Origin: Rhizobium mesosinicum
GTDB lineage: Bacteria > Pseudomonadota > Alphaproteobacteria > Rhizobiales > Rhizobiaceae
Direction: 5' to 3'
NCBI RefSeq assembly: GCF_019511345.1
Contig: NZ_JAEUAK010000003.1
Coordinates: forward strand, 62,001 to 126,000
Length of the DNA stretch: 64,000 bases
The translations under genes and the position numbers were made by a program. Shown here in pieces: positions 16,827 through 25,302 of the stretch (positions are counted from its first letter, which is position 1; each line of letters begins with the position of its first letter). The notes under the pieces are model-generated. The model was not told where the DNA came from and did no database searches. It saw only the letters and a program-made list of their open reading frames with translations.

Positions 16827-17666
16827 CTATCCGGATTCGGCGACGCCGTTTCCGGTCTGAAGCGCCTTCATGGCGGTGACCACGTGCGCAGCAAGCTCAG
16901 GTGTGCGCGCGGCAATGAAACCGTCCACTTTCCGTGTGCGATTGAAGCGGTAAGCGAGCGATGATCCGTCGGCCCGGAGAACTGTACCGCCCGCAGCTTC
17001 GATGATCGCCTGGCCCGCAGCGCAATCCCAAATCATGGTCGGACCGAGCCGCAGATAAAAATCAGCCTCGGCGGCAGCCACGAAAGCAAATTTCAGCGAC
17101 GATCCCATTTCCTGGACGTCACAGGGCTTTAGAGCCGCCAGAAGCGCTTCAGTCCGCGGATCGCAATGAGAACGGCTGACGAGGGCGATCGGCTGCGCCC
17201 TCGGCGCGAGGTGGTACGGGAGCTTGCGTCGAAGGCCGGCGGCTGTCTGTTCGAAGGCAAGCCCGGCACCCCAGGAGAAGAAGAGCCGGTCACGAGCGGG
17301 CGCATAGATCAGACCGGCGCCGACGCGCCCGTCTTCGACCAGAGCAATGTTGACGGCAAATTCGTCGCTGCCTTTAATGAGCTCCTTGGTGCCGTCGAGC
17401 GGATCGATCAGGAGGATTGCGGCATTCGTATCGGCCCCGGCAGTAGGAGTATCTTCCTCGCTGATGACGGGGATTGCCGGGAATGATGCCAGGCATGCCG
17501 CGCGAAGGATCCGGTGGCTGGCGAGATCGGCGGCGGTGACGGGCGAGCCGTCTTCCTTGGTTCTGGCGGCAAGGTCATCCTTCTGCAGTTTTAGCGCGGC
17601 CTTGCCGGCCTGCCTAATGATCGGAATCAGTGTCTCGACAAGCTGCCTTCTTGAAGACAGGTCCAT
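16827..17666 (-). CDS. cysQ: 3'(2'),5'-bisphosphate nucleotidase, CysQ family
   Basis: A 279-aa Mg2+-dependent phosphatase of the inositol-monophosphatase superfamily that hydrolyses PAP(S) to AMP (APS), recycling the by-product of sulfate activation and sulfation. Signatures are present in order: KEDGSPVTAADLASH, PVISEED, the metal site DPLDGTKEL, and WDCAAGQAIIEAAGG near the C-terminus. Three consecutive ATG codons follow GGGGAG; the third (17666) has the best spacing at 6 nt, so I use it. It shares the FixK box at 17730 with the divergent APH-AAA gene. A CysQ paralogue under oxygen control is unusual and may relate to sulfated molecules or stress tolerance, which is speculation. Confidence 0.9.
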   Translation of the reverse strand: MDLSSRRQLVETLIPIIRQAGKAALKLQKDDLAARTKEDGSPVTAADLASHRILRAACLASFPAIPVISEEDTPTAGADTNAAILLIDPLDGTKELIKGSDEFAVNIALVEDGRVGAGLIYAPARDRLFFSWGAGLAFEQTAAGLRRKLPYHLAPRAQPIALVSRSHCDPRTEALLAALKPCDVQEMGSSLKFAFVAAAEADFYLRLGPTMIWDCAAGQAIIEAAGGTVLRADGSSLAYRFNRTRKVDGFIAARTPELAAHVVTAMKALQTGNGVAESG

Positions 17667-17729
17667 CATCATCTCCCCGCCAACTGTAGGATGTCGATCC
17701 TTTCCTATTCTGAGACGACGATCCGATCA

Positions 17730-17743
17730 TTGACGCGGGTCAA
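17730..17743. promoter_or_regulatory. FixK/FNR box shared by cysQ and the APH-AAA gene
   Basis: TTGACGCGGGTCAA is a perfect TTGA-N6-TCAA site. Its centre is 70 bp from the cysQ ATG (17666) and 66 bp from the APH-AAA ATG (17803). One palindrome can therefore serve both divergent genes at class II distance. Confidence 0.78.
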
Positions 17744-17802
17744 TGCGTTGTCATGGCAGGATCGCAATGCTGGCAAGGCCACGGCAATTGAAAGGTCTGC
17801 AG

Positions 17803-19389
17803 ATGATCACCGAAGACCAGTCGGCAACCATTTCCTTTCTAAAGGACGCGTTGTCTCGGAATGTAGCCGAAACGATCGAAACACATATATCGCGGATCTT
17901 CCTGGTGGGAGAGCGGGCCTACAAGATGAAGCGCGCCGTAAAGCTGCCCTATGCCGATTTCTCCTCCCCGGAGATACGGCTTGCGGCATGCCGCAAGGAA
18001 GTCGAATTGAATACGCCGACCGCGCCCGGCATCTATCTCGGCGTCAGGACGATAACGCGGGAAGGGGACGGCAGTCTTGCGCTCGATGGCCAGGGGCAAC
18101 TGGTCGACGCTCTCGTGGAGATGCGGCGTTTCGAACAGTCGCTGTTGCTCGACCGCATCGCCACGTCAGGCGGACTGACGCCATCGATGGTGACCTCGCT
18201 GGCGAAGGCGATCGTCCGGTTCCACCGTCTCGCCCCGGTCATCCATGATGGCTCGGGCGCGGCCAATATGGCTGCCGTCCTGAAGGTCAACGAGGCTGGC
18301 TTTGCGACCAGTCATGTTTTTTCACCCGACGAGGTTGGCGAACTGACATCGGCCTTCGACCAGCGTCTGGCGCAGCTTGCCGGCCTGCTGGACCAGCGGG
18401 AACAGGCGGGCAAGGTTCGGCGTTGTCATGGCGACCTGCATCTTCGCAATATCTTCCTGCTCGATGGTGAACCGTGCCTATTCGATTGCATCGAGTTCAA
18501 TGATCAGATCGCAACGACCGATATCCTTTACGACCTCGCCTTCCTGTTGATGGACCTCTGGTACCGCGGGCATCCCGAATTCGCAAATCTGGTGATGAAC
18601 CGTTATCTCGACGAGACGGATGAGGAAGACGGATTTGCCGCGCTGCCTTTCTTCATCGCCGTGCGCGCTGCCGTGCGGGCGCATGTCACCGCCACCCAGG
18701 CGGAAGACGCGGGCGAGCGGGCGGCGATGCTGGCCGGCGAGGCGCGCTCCTATTTTGAGCTTGCCCGCTCCTTGCTGCAGCCGGCGGCAGGACGGCTCGT
18801 GGCTATCGGCGGCCTCAGCGGATCGGGAAAGACGACGCTTGCAGAAACGCTGGCGCCGCGTATCGGCCCCGCACCGGGCGCGCGCATCATCGAGAGCGAC
18901 CGCATTCGCAAGGCGATGCACGACGTTCCAGCCGAGACCAGGCTGCCGCAGGCTGCATATCGGCCTGAGATTTCCGCAAAGGTCTATGAGGAGATGGCCT
19001 GGCGAGCCCGCCTCATCCTTGCGGAAGGCGGATCCGCGGTCGCTGATGCGGTCTTCGACAAGCCGGCCAACCGACGGATGATCGAGGACGCGGCAGAAGA
19101 ATGTCACCATCCCTTCTCAGCCTTCTGGCTCGAAGCTGATCCGCCATTGCTGCTGCGGCGCGTTGCGGCACGGAGCGGCGGCCCCTCCGACGCGACGGTC
19201 GATATCCTGGCGCATCAGCTTGCGCATGATACAGGTGCCGTTGCATGGCCGCGTCTCGATGCCACCCAGCCTGCGGAAAGGATCGCCGACGAGATCATCC
19301 ATCTCATCGGGAAGAATGGCCCTGAGCCCGTCCCCGCAAATGCCGAAGCCCGCGTGGTTTCTCCAAGCCATCCGAATACTGTTCTTTGA
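17803..19389 (+). CDS. APH-like phosphotransferase fused to a P-loop kinase-like domain
   Basis: A 528-aa bifunctional protein. The N-terminal half (about 1-330) is aminoglycoside-phosphotransferase-like, with the catalytic loop CHGDLHLRNIFL and metal site LFDCIEFND. The C-terminal half (about 340-510) is an AAA/zeta-toxin-like P-loop domain with Walker A GGLSGSGKTT and a downstream SDRIRK. Substrates are unknown; similar fusions are annotated 'bifunctional aminoglycoside phosphotransferase/ATP-binding protein'. The ORF is open to an ATG at 17743, but that ATG lies on the FixK box, so I choose 17803, which has AAAGG 7 nt upstream. Its control by a FixK box argues for a physiological role in oxygen stress rather than drug resistance (inference). 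Confidence 0.87.
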   Translation: MITEDQSATISFLKDALSRNVAETIETHISRIFLVGERAYKMKRAVKLPYADFSSPEIRLAACRKEVELNTPTAPGIYLGVRTITREGDGSLALDGQGQLVDALVEMRRFEQSLLLDRIATSGGLTPSMVTSLAKAIVRFHRLAPVIHDGSGAANMAAVLKVNEAGFATSHVFSPDEVGELTSAFDQRLAQLAGLLDQREQAGKVRRCHGDLHLRNIFLLDGEPCLFDCIEFNDQIATTDILYDLAFLLMDLWYRGHPEFANLVMNRYLDETDEEDGFAALPFFIAVRAAVRAHVTATQAEDAGERAAMLAGEARSYFELARSLLQPAAGRLVAIGGLSGSGKTTLAETLAPRIGPAPGARIIESDRIRKAMHDVPAETRLPQAAYRPEISAKVYEEMAWRARLILAEGGSAVADAVFDKPANRRMIEDAAEECHHPFSAFWLEADPPLLLRRVAARSGGPSDATVDILAHQLAHDTGAVAWPRLDATQPAERIADEIIHLIGKNGPEPVPANAEARVVSPSHPNTVL

Positions 19390-19440
19390 CCGGCTGCAAC
19401 GAGGGTCCGCAGGGGTCGGCTTCACGCCGTTGGTGAACTA

Positions 19441-19464
19441 TGACCAGCGGCCCCCCCGCGGTCA
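19441..19464. terminator. hairpin between convergent APH-AAA and MgtA genes
   Basis: TGACC-A-GCGG (19441-19450) pairs with CCGC-GGTCA (19456-19464), with one bulged base. It lies in the 72-bp convergent spacer and overlaps the MgtA stop codon. The stem is strongly GC but no T-run follows. Confidence 0.35.
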
Positions 19465-22044
19465 GGCATGTTTGCCATTGCTCCGGTGAAAGAACAGGCG
19501 CTTGGCAATTTCGAGGGTGACGGCAAAGACCAACGAAATGCCGAGCAGGCCGCCAAGCAGGGGCAGCGGAAGGGGTACGAACCCGAAAGTGCCGGCAAAT
19601 GGCAGATAGGGCAGCGCAATGGCGACAATGCCGATGAGCATCGTCGTTCCGAAGAGCAGCCGGCTCGGCCGGCTCTTCCAGCTTGCGGCGGCGGTGCGCA
19701 CGATCAGCATGGTTGCAAGTTGCGTGACCAGCGATTCCACGAACCAGCCGGTGCGAAACTGATCGACGGTCGCCCCGATGAGGAACATCAGGAAACCGAA
19801 GGTCAGGAAATCGAAGAGTGAGCTGATCGGGCCGAAGCAGAGCATGAAGCGCTCGATAGCGGCGATATTCCATCGCCTTGGGCGCAGCACGTCGGCGTGT
19901 TCGACGCGGTCCGTTGCAATTGCCATGGAGGGCACGTCGGCCAGAAGATTGTTGAGCAGGATCTGCTTGGCGAGCAGCGGCAGGAAGGGCAGGAAAAGCG
20001 AGGCGACCGCCATGCTGATCATGTTGCCGAAATTGGCGCTGGTGGCAATCGAGATATATTTCAGCGTATTGGCGAAGGTCCGGCGGCCGTCGTCGATACC
20101 GCGCGCCAGCACGTCGAGGTCACGGCGCAAGAGCACGATATCGGCCGCCTCACGGGCGACATCGACGGCGCTGTCGACGGAAATGCCGATATCGGCCTCG
20201 TGCAGCGCCGGCGCATCGTTGATGCCGTCGCCGAGATAGCCGACCACGTGGCGGGCGCGGCGCAGGGCCTTGATGATCCGCTCCTTCTGATTGGGATCGA
20301 TCTCGACGAAGAGATCGGTCTTCTGCGCCCGGGCAAAAAGCGCGTCAGTGCTCATGGCGGCAATCTCGCTGCCGCTCAGGAGATGGGTCGATTTCAGGCC
20401 GATGGTTTCAGCCAGATGCCGGACGACGTAACGATTGTCGCCGGAAATGACCTTGATATGGATGCCGCGGTGTTTCAGGCCCGCAAGAGCCTCCTTCACG
20501 CCGGCTTTCGGCGGATCGAGGAACAGCAGGAAACCCTCCAGGCAAAGCCCGGCCTCGTCGTGCTTGCCGAACCTCGTTTTTTCCGGCGGGAACCGGCGTG
20601 TAGCGATGGCGATCACCCGGATGCCGTCCTCGCTCCATTTTCGGTAGCGTTTCTCGATGGCATCGTGCAACGGTGCGTCAAGCGGCCGTGTCGTCGCGCC
20701 AGCCTTGGCCGACGCACAGGCGGCAAGGACATTGGCGACGGCGCCCTTGCAGATGAGGTCAGTCCCGTCTTCTCCTCCGATGACGACAGAAAGTCGCTTG
20801 CGGGCAAAGTCGTAGGGAATTTCGTCCACCTTGCGATAGTGCGCCATCTCCTCCGGAGCACTGCCCGATGCAAGGATCGCATCGTCGAGCGGGTTTTTCA
20901 GGCCGGTCTGCAGGCTTGCATTGAGGGATGCGAGCAGGCGCACCCGGACGGATGCCTCTCCGACTATGTCGACGCAGCTGTTGAGCTGGATGACGCCTTC
21001 CGTCAGCGTCCCGGTCTTGTCGGTGCAAAGCAGGTCCATGCTGCCGAGATTTTCCATCGCCTCCAGGCGGCGGATGATGACGCCTTCCCTGGCCATCACC
21101 CGGGCGCCTCGCGCCAGCGTGACACTGATGATCGCCGGCAGCAGCTCCGGTGTCAGGCCGACGGCGAGCGCCAACGAAAACAGCAGCGAGTCGATCAGTG
21201 GTCGAAGCAGCAGGAGATTGGCGACGAAGACGACGAGGACGATTGCCAGCATGATCTGTGTCATCAAATAGCCGAAGCGGCGGATGCCGCGGGAGAATTC
21301 CGTCTCTGGCAGCTGACGGGTTACCGCGTGGGCGATTGTCGCGAATTCGGTTTTGCCCGCGGTGGCGACGACGAGGGCGGTCGCCGTACCGCTCCGCACG
21401 GAGGTGCCGGTAAAGATGCAGTTGAGGCGGTTGCCGATCTGGGCTTCCGGCGGCGAGATGCCGGGAGCCTTGCCGACCGGAAAGGTCTCGCCGGTCAGCG
21501 CTGCCTCGCTGACATTCAGATCCCGAGACGACAGGATCACCGCATCCGCCGGCACGAGGCTGCCCGCCGAAAGACGGATAACGTCGCCCGGCACGACCGC
21601 TGCGGCCGGGACTGCCCGTTCAGTGCCGTCGCGCAGCACGGCCGCCGACAGCGATATGCTTTTCCGCAGGGATTCGACGGCACGGCTTGCCCCATATTCC
21701 TGGGTGAATCCGAGCAGGCAGCTTGCGAGGACGATGCAGCCGATGATCAGTGCATCATGCAGTTCCCCGACGCTTGCCGCGACGATGGCGGCAAAGATCA
21801 GGGTGAGGACGAGCGGACTGACGAATTGCTTGAGCAGCGTGCGGAACGCACCCGCGTCGCCGGCGGCATCGACGGTATTCGCTCCATATACCTGCAGCCG
21901 CGCTTTCGCTTCCGCCGATGTGAGGCCGGAGGGCTTCGATTTGAGTTCTCGCAGAAGCTCCGGCAGCGGCAGCGCCCAGTAAGGGCGCTGATTGCCTGTG
22001 CTCCTGTCGACATAGGTGGTGCCGGAATCAGCCGAATTGTCCAT
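19462..22044 (-). CDS. mgtA: MgtA-type magnesium-translocating P-type ATPase
   Basis: An 860-aa P3B-type ATPase that imports Mg2+. It has the N-terminal cation-ATPase domain, actuator motif AALTGETFPV, TM4 GLTPELLPAI (diagnostic of MgtA/MgtB), phosphorylation site TDKTGTLTEG (D342) and hinge GDGINDAPALHEADIG, followed by a long C-terminal membrane domain. The frame is open to an ATG at 22098, but that ATG lies on the FixK box. The ATG at 22044 has AGGGAG 7 nt upstream and leaves the box centred 60 bp away, so I use it. I see no obvious Mg2+-sensing leader, in contrast to enteric mgtA; the predicted leader is only about 20 nt. Confidence 0.92.
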   Translation of the reverse strand: MDNSADSGTTYVDRSTGNQRPYWALPLPELLRELKSKPSGLTSAEAKARLQVYGANTVDAAGDAGAFRTLLKQFVSPLVLTLIFAAIVAASVGELHDALIIGCIVLASCLLGFTQEYGASRAVESLRKSISLSAAVLRDGTERAVPAAAVVPGDVIRLSAGSLVPADAVILSSRDLNVSEAALTGETFPVGKAPGISPPEAQIGNRLNCIFTGTSVRSGTATALVVATAGKTEFATIAHAVTRQLPETEFSRGIRRFGYLMTQIMLAIVLVVFVANLLLLRPLIDSLLFSLALAVGLTPELLPAIISVTLARGARVMAREGVIIRRLEAMENLGSMDLLCTDKTGTLTEGVIQLNSCVDIVGEASVRVRLLASLNASLQTGLKNPLDDAILASGSAPEEMAHYRKVDEIPYDFARKRLSVVIGGEDGTDLICKGAVANVLAACASAKAGATTRPLDAPLHDAIEKRYRKWSEDGIRVIAIATRRFPPEKTRFGKHDEAGLCLEGFLLFLDPPKAGVKEALAGLKHRGIHIKVISGDNRYVVRHLAETIGLKSTHLLSGSEIAAMSTDALFARAQKTDLFVEIDPNQKERIIKALRRARHVVGYLGDGINDAPALHEADIGISVDSAVDVAREAADIVLLRRDLDVLARGIDDGRRTFANTLKYISIATSANFGNMISMAVASLFLPFLPLLAKQILLNNLLADVPSMAIATDRVEHADVLRPRRWNIAAIERFMLCFGPISSLFDFLTFGFLMFLIGATVDQFRTGWFVESLVTQLATMLIVRTAAASWKSRPSRLLFGTTMLIGIVAIALPYLPFAGTFGFVPLPLPLLGGLLGISLVFAVTLEIAKRLFFHRSNGKHA

Positions 22045-22097
22045 GTCGCCGCTCCCTGGATCGCCGGGAGAGCTTGCCCCGCGCACAGCTTGCGACA

Positions 22098-22111
22098 TTG
22101 ACCCGCGTCAA
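22098..22111. promoter_or_regulatory. FixK/FNR box upstream of mgtA
   Basis: TTGACCCGCGTCAA is a perfect TTGA-N6-TCAA site, with a predicted start near 22063 and a leader of about 19 nt to the ATG at 22044. It is the last box of the island. From here to about 22500 I see no supportable gene. Confidence 0.77.
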
Positions 22112-22499
22112 TTCTTCGATCACGGATCGTTCGGTATTTTGACCTTGCCATGTCACTTGTGGGTGCTGCGGCATTTATCGGCCCCGACAACACGAAGGCG
22201 GGTTCGGGACGTGCCGTGAGGGGTCTCCCTGGAAACGGCGGGTACCGTCGAGTTCTCCCAGCGAACCGAGCAGTCGTCGCTGGATCTCCAGATCCAGCCT
22301 ATTGATCGCGCTCACGAGCTGGCGCGTGGTCGTGCGCAGCCCTGCCGCGGACTCTTGCCCTTCATGAGGTCGCCCTACGGAATGACCCAACGCCTTGTTT
22401 CCCGATGTGATCAGCAGAATCTGATATCCTTCGAGGGGGTCCCGCCGGTGGCAGGGTGCGGCATGGGTATCCATCCGTTCACAATACTTTCATCAGCAA

Positions 22500-22767
22500 T
22501 AGATCGGCACGCGCCGCATGCCTGGGAATTTGAGAGACACGGAGAAAAGGTAGTCGTGGACGTCGACGGTTTTCTGACTCTTGATCGCATGACGTTGATG
22601 ATTGAGCCGCGACGCAAGGGCTTGGGATTGCCTATGTCCTTAAGGACGTAGCTAGACGGCATCTGGATGTGCTCAGCCTGGTGATCTTCCTTAGCGACTG
22701 GTGTCCCGCCGACGAAAGATACATGCTTTACTACCCCGGGAGTGCAAAAGGCCCGCCGACCCCGTGA
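22500..22767 (+). pseudogene. C-terminal relic of a LysR-type regulator
   Basis: HAWEFERHGEKVVVDVDGFL, then LTLDRMTLMIEP and GLG, match the end of a LysR effector-binding domain. At about 22630 the frame shifts and the match resumes as AYVLKDVARRHLD, then LSDWCPADERYMLYYPG, up to a TGA at 22765-22767. The DNA-binding half is missing. It resembles in type the LysR gene cut by the window's right edge, but differs in sequence. Confidence 0.65.
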
Positions 22768-22845
22768 GTTATCAACCATGCGATCAGCTGCTCGCAGGCC
22801 CTCGTCTTCGCGCCCCGTCGGCGCTGATCTGCGAGGTTATTGAAG

Positions 22846-23742
22846 CTACAGCGACGCCTTGCCGAATCTCGCCTCGAGTATATCGACGAAGCACCTTACT
22901 TTCGTACCGAGCATACGAGGGCTCGGGTAAAGGGCATGGATGCTCAGACTTTCCGTGTTGTAGTCGGGTAGGACCTGCTCGAGCGCGCCACTGGCGACGT
23001 GTTCTGCGAGAACGAAGGTGGGCCCATACACGATGCCGCCGCCATCCAGTGCTGCTGCCAGCAACATCTGCATATTATCTGCCTTCAGACGGGTCGGGCC
23101 GGACACCGTTACCGTTTTGCCCTTCCTATCAGTGAAACTCCAGTCACCTCCGGACGTCGCCTTGCTGAAGGCGAGGCGGTCGTATCGCCGCAGCTCCGCC
23201 GGATGGCTGGGTCTACCATGCTTGTTGAGGTAGGAAGGAGCGGCACAGGCTACCATTCCGCTTTCTCCAAGCCTACGGGAGATCAGGCTTGAATCGGGCA
23301 AGGTGCCTATGCGGATCGCCATGTCGAATCCTCCTTCGATCAGATCGACGTAGCGATCCTCCAGACTCATCTCGACAGACACGTTCGGATAGAGCCTCAT
23401 GTATTCGGCGACTGGCTGGCCCAGATGAAGAGCGCCGAACGTGGTCGGCGCTGAAACTCTCAGCGTGCCATGTGGCTGATCCTGCTGCTGCGAGGCGCTA
23501 CGATTGGCTTCATTGAGAGCGTCGAGGATGAGGCTGCTCCGCTGGTAGTAGTCCAGACCGATGTCAGTGAGGTGCAGCTTTCTTGTCGTTCGCTGCAGGA
23601 GACGCACGCCGAGCTCAGCTTCGATTGCGGCCACATGCTTGCCGGCCATCGCGGGAGTGATGCCATGTGCTCGCGCAGCGGCGGCCAAACTGCCGTTGTT
23701 AACGGCGGCGACAAAGACCGAAAGTCCGACAAAACGGTCCAT
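22846..23742 (-). CDS. LysR-family transcriptional regulator
   Basis: A 298-aa regulator with an N-terminal winged HTH (about 1-60: FVAAVNNGSLAAAARAHGIT, GVRLLQRTTRKLHLTDIG) and a LysR substrate-binding domain (about 90-290: GTLRVSAPTTFG, FDMAIRIGTLPDSSL). It starts MDRFVGLSVF at 23742, with GGAGG 9 nt upstream; an in-frame ATG 12 codons earlier lacks a ribosome site. It is divergent from the alpha/beta hydrolase gene, 108 bp away, the classical LysR arrangement, so the hydrolase is the likely target. The effector is unknown. Confidence 0.9.
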   Translation of the reverse strand: MDRFVGLSVFVAAVNNGSLAAAARAHGITPAMAGKHVAAIEAELGVRLLQRTTRKLHLTDIGLDYYQRSSLILDALNEANRSASQQQDQPHGTLRVSAPTTFGALHLGQPVAEYMRLYPNVSVEMSLEDRYVDLIEGGFDMAIRIGTLPDSSLISRRLGESGMVACAAPSYLNKHGRPSHPAELRRYDRLAFSKATSGGDWSFTDRKGKTVTVSGPTRLKADNMQMLLAAALDGGGIVYGPTFVLAEHVASGALEQVLPDYNTESLSIHALYPSPRMLGTKVRCFVDILEARFGKASL

Positions 23743-23850
23743 CAATTCGATCCTCCGGTTATCGAGTATATGAACCAATTATCAGATTATCGTTCCAGGG
23801 GGAATGAACTACATGGATGCCATCGTGATAGACAACGAAAGAGACGAACG

Positions 23851-24720
23851 ATGAATATCAAGGCAAACGGTATCGACATCCATTTCGAAGATCGCGGCGT
23901 AGGCGATCAGGCGCTGGTATTCCTTCACTACTGGGGAGGGACCTCCCGCACCTGGGACAGCGTGATCGAGGCCCTGAAGTCCGAGGTTCGCTCGGTCGCC
24001 TTCGATGCCCGCGGCTGGGGGAAGTCGGATCGCCCCGCTAGCGGCTATGACATTGTCACCATGGCAGACGACGTCGAGGCCACAATCGCCGCGCTGGAAT
24101 TGAAGGACTACGTCCTGGTCGGCCACTCGATGGGCGGGAAGGTCGCTCAGCTTCTTGCATCCCGGCAGCCTGCCGGGCTGACCGGGCTTGTGCTCGTCGC
24201 ACCGTCGCCGGCCCAGGGTAAGTCGCTGCCTGAAGACATTCGCGAAGGCATGAAAGCAGCCTACGTGGCCGCGGAGTCAACGGCATGGACGATCGACAAC
24301 GTTCTAGCGGAGCTTCCGCTTTCGAGGGCACTGCGCCAACAGGTGATCGAGGATAGCGTGGGCGGTGCCATGGTCGCGAAGGAGTACTGGCCCGCAGCCG
24401 CGATCGCGGAAGACGTCAGCGCGGACCTGGAATGTATCAACGTTCCGGTTCTCGTCATCGGTGGCGAGAAAGACAAGGTCGACAGCATCGAGCTGCTTGA
24501 AACCGTCGTCGTTCCGTCTCTGCCCCGCGCGCAGCTGACCGTCATCCCTGGGGTCGGCCATCTCTCTCCCTTGGAAGCCCCCAAGGAAATCGCTTCCAGG
24601 ATCGATACCTTTTTGGCCGGTCGGGCAGAGGGCGCCCCAGGTCCGGAAGACGTCGCGACCTCTTTCGATAGCGGTGAACGTCGGCAATATCGAAGGCAGT
24701 GCATCGCGCCGTTACGATAA
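23851..24720 (+). CDS. alpha/beta hydrolase
   Basis: A 289-aa hydrolase beginning MNIKANGIDIHFEDRG. It has the oxyanion-hole region LVFLHYWGGTSRTWD, the nucleophile elbow GHSMGG (Ser), an acid-bearing strand VLVIGGEKDKVD and the catalytic His in PGVGHLSPLEAP. An esterase, haloperoxidase-like or lactonase function is possible; the substrate is unknown. The core ends near DTFLAGR; the last 31 residues are hydrophilic and arginine-rich and look like read-through after a deletion or frameshift. An ATG further upstream is excluded because the frame there overlaps the LysR gene. It is probably controlled by that divergent LysR regulator. Confidence 0.88.
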   Translation: MNIKANGIDIHFEDRGVGDQALVFLHYWGGTSRTWDSVIEALKSEVRSVAFDARGWGKSDRPASGYDIVTMADDVEATIAALELKDYVLVGHSMGGKVAQLLASRQPAGLTGLVLVAPSPAQGKSLPEDIREGMKAAYVAAESTAWTIDNVLAELPLSRALRQQVIEDSVGGAMVAKEYWPAAAIAEDVSADLECINVPVLVIGGEKDKVDSIELLETVVVPSLPRAQLTVIPGVGHLSPLEAPKEIASRIDTFLAGRAEGAPGPEDVATSFDSGERRQYRRQCIAPLR

Positions 24721-24821
24721 AAGTGAGACCAGCCTGCGCGAACTGGTAACCGGGGGGTGAAGGCGCAGGAGGAAAGTTCGGCGGCCCTTAAAAGCCTGGG
24801 GGAACGGCTTACCGCGATCGA

Positions 24822-25139
24822 CACCCCACTTTCGCAGAAGGACAGCTGAACCTATCTGCACCGGCCGTGCATGAGCGCATCAAGCGGTTGCGGCGTGACG
24901 GATTTATTCGGGCAACGGTGGCGAAGCTGGACGGTGCCAAGCTGGGGCGACCACTGCTCGCTTTCGTGCATGTCGAAACCACAAGCTGGGCCGTAACGCG
25001 CCAACCCCTCCTCCTACGAGATTTTGTGGATGTCGAAGAAATCCACACTGTCACTGGCGAGAGCGCCATGCTGCTCAAGATAAGAACGCGCGATACGCAA
25101 AGTCTCGAGGCCTGCTTGAGCGCTTTCCACCTGTCTTGA
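24822..25139 (+). pseudogene. headless Lrp/AsnC-family regulator remnant
   Basis: The frame reads LNLSAPAVHERIKRLRRDGF, the recognition helix and wing of an Lrp/AsnC protein. It then gives a RAM ligand-binding domain (LLAFVHVET, VEEIHTVTGESAMLLKIRT, LEACLSAF) to a TGA at 25137-25139. The first 20 or so residues of the HTH are replaced by unrelated sequence, and no ATG or good ribosome site precedes it; the first available start is a GTG at 24867 inside the HTH. It is probably a relic left by a deletion that also altered the end of the hydrolase. Confidence 0.6.
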
Positions 25140-25302
25140 GCGAGGACCAGGCCCGATCGAGGTTTAGCGCAGTTTTGAGGTCCGGGATATACAGGAAGAC
25201 GACGAGAGGTAGTCTAGCGTGGTTGCCGAACATCATCCGCTAGCAGATCATTTAAGCAGAGCCAATGATTTGTCATATATGATTATGTAGAACAACTTTA
25301 GG

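Noticed and set aside
19897..22101. A 734-codon open frame on the plus strand across mgtA
   Set aside because: It is antisense to a clear MgtA with all P-type ATPase motifs. Long antisense frames are common in GC-rich DNA, and its product has no recognisable domain.
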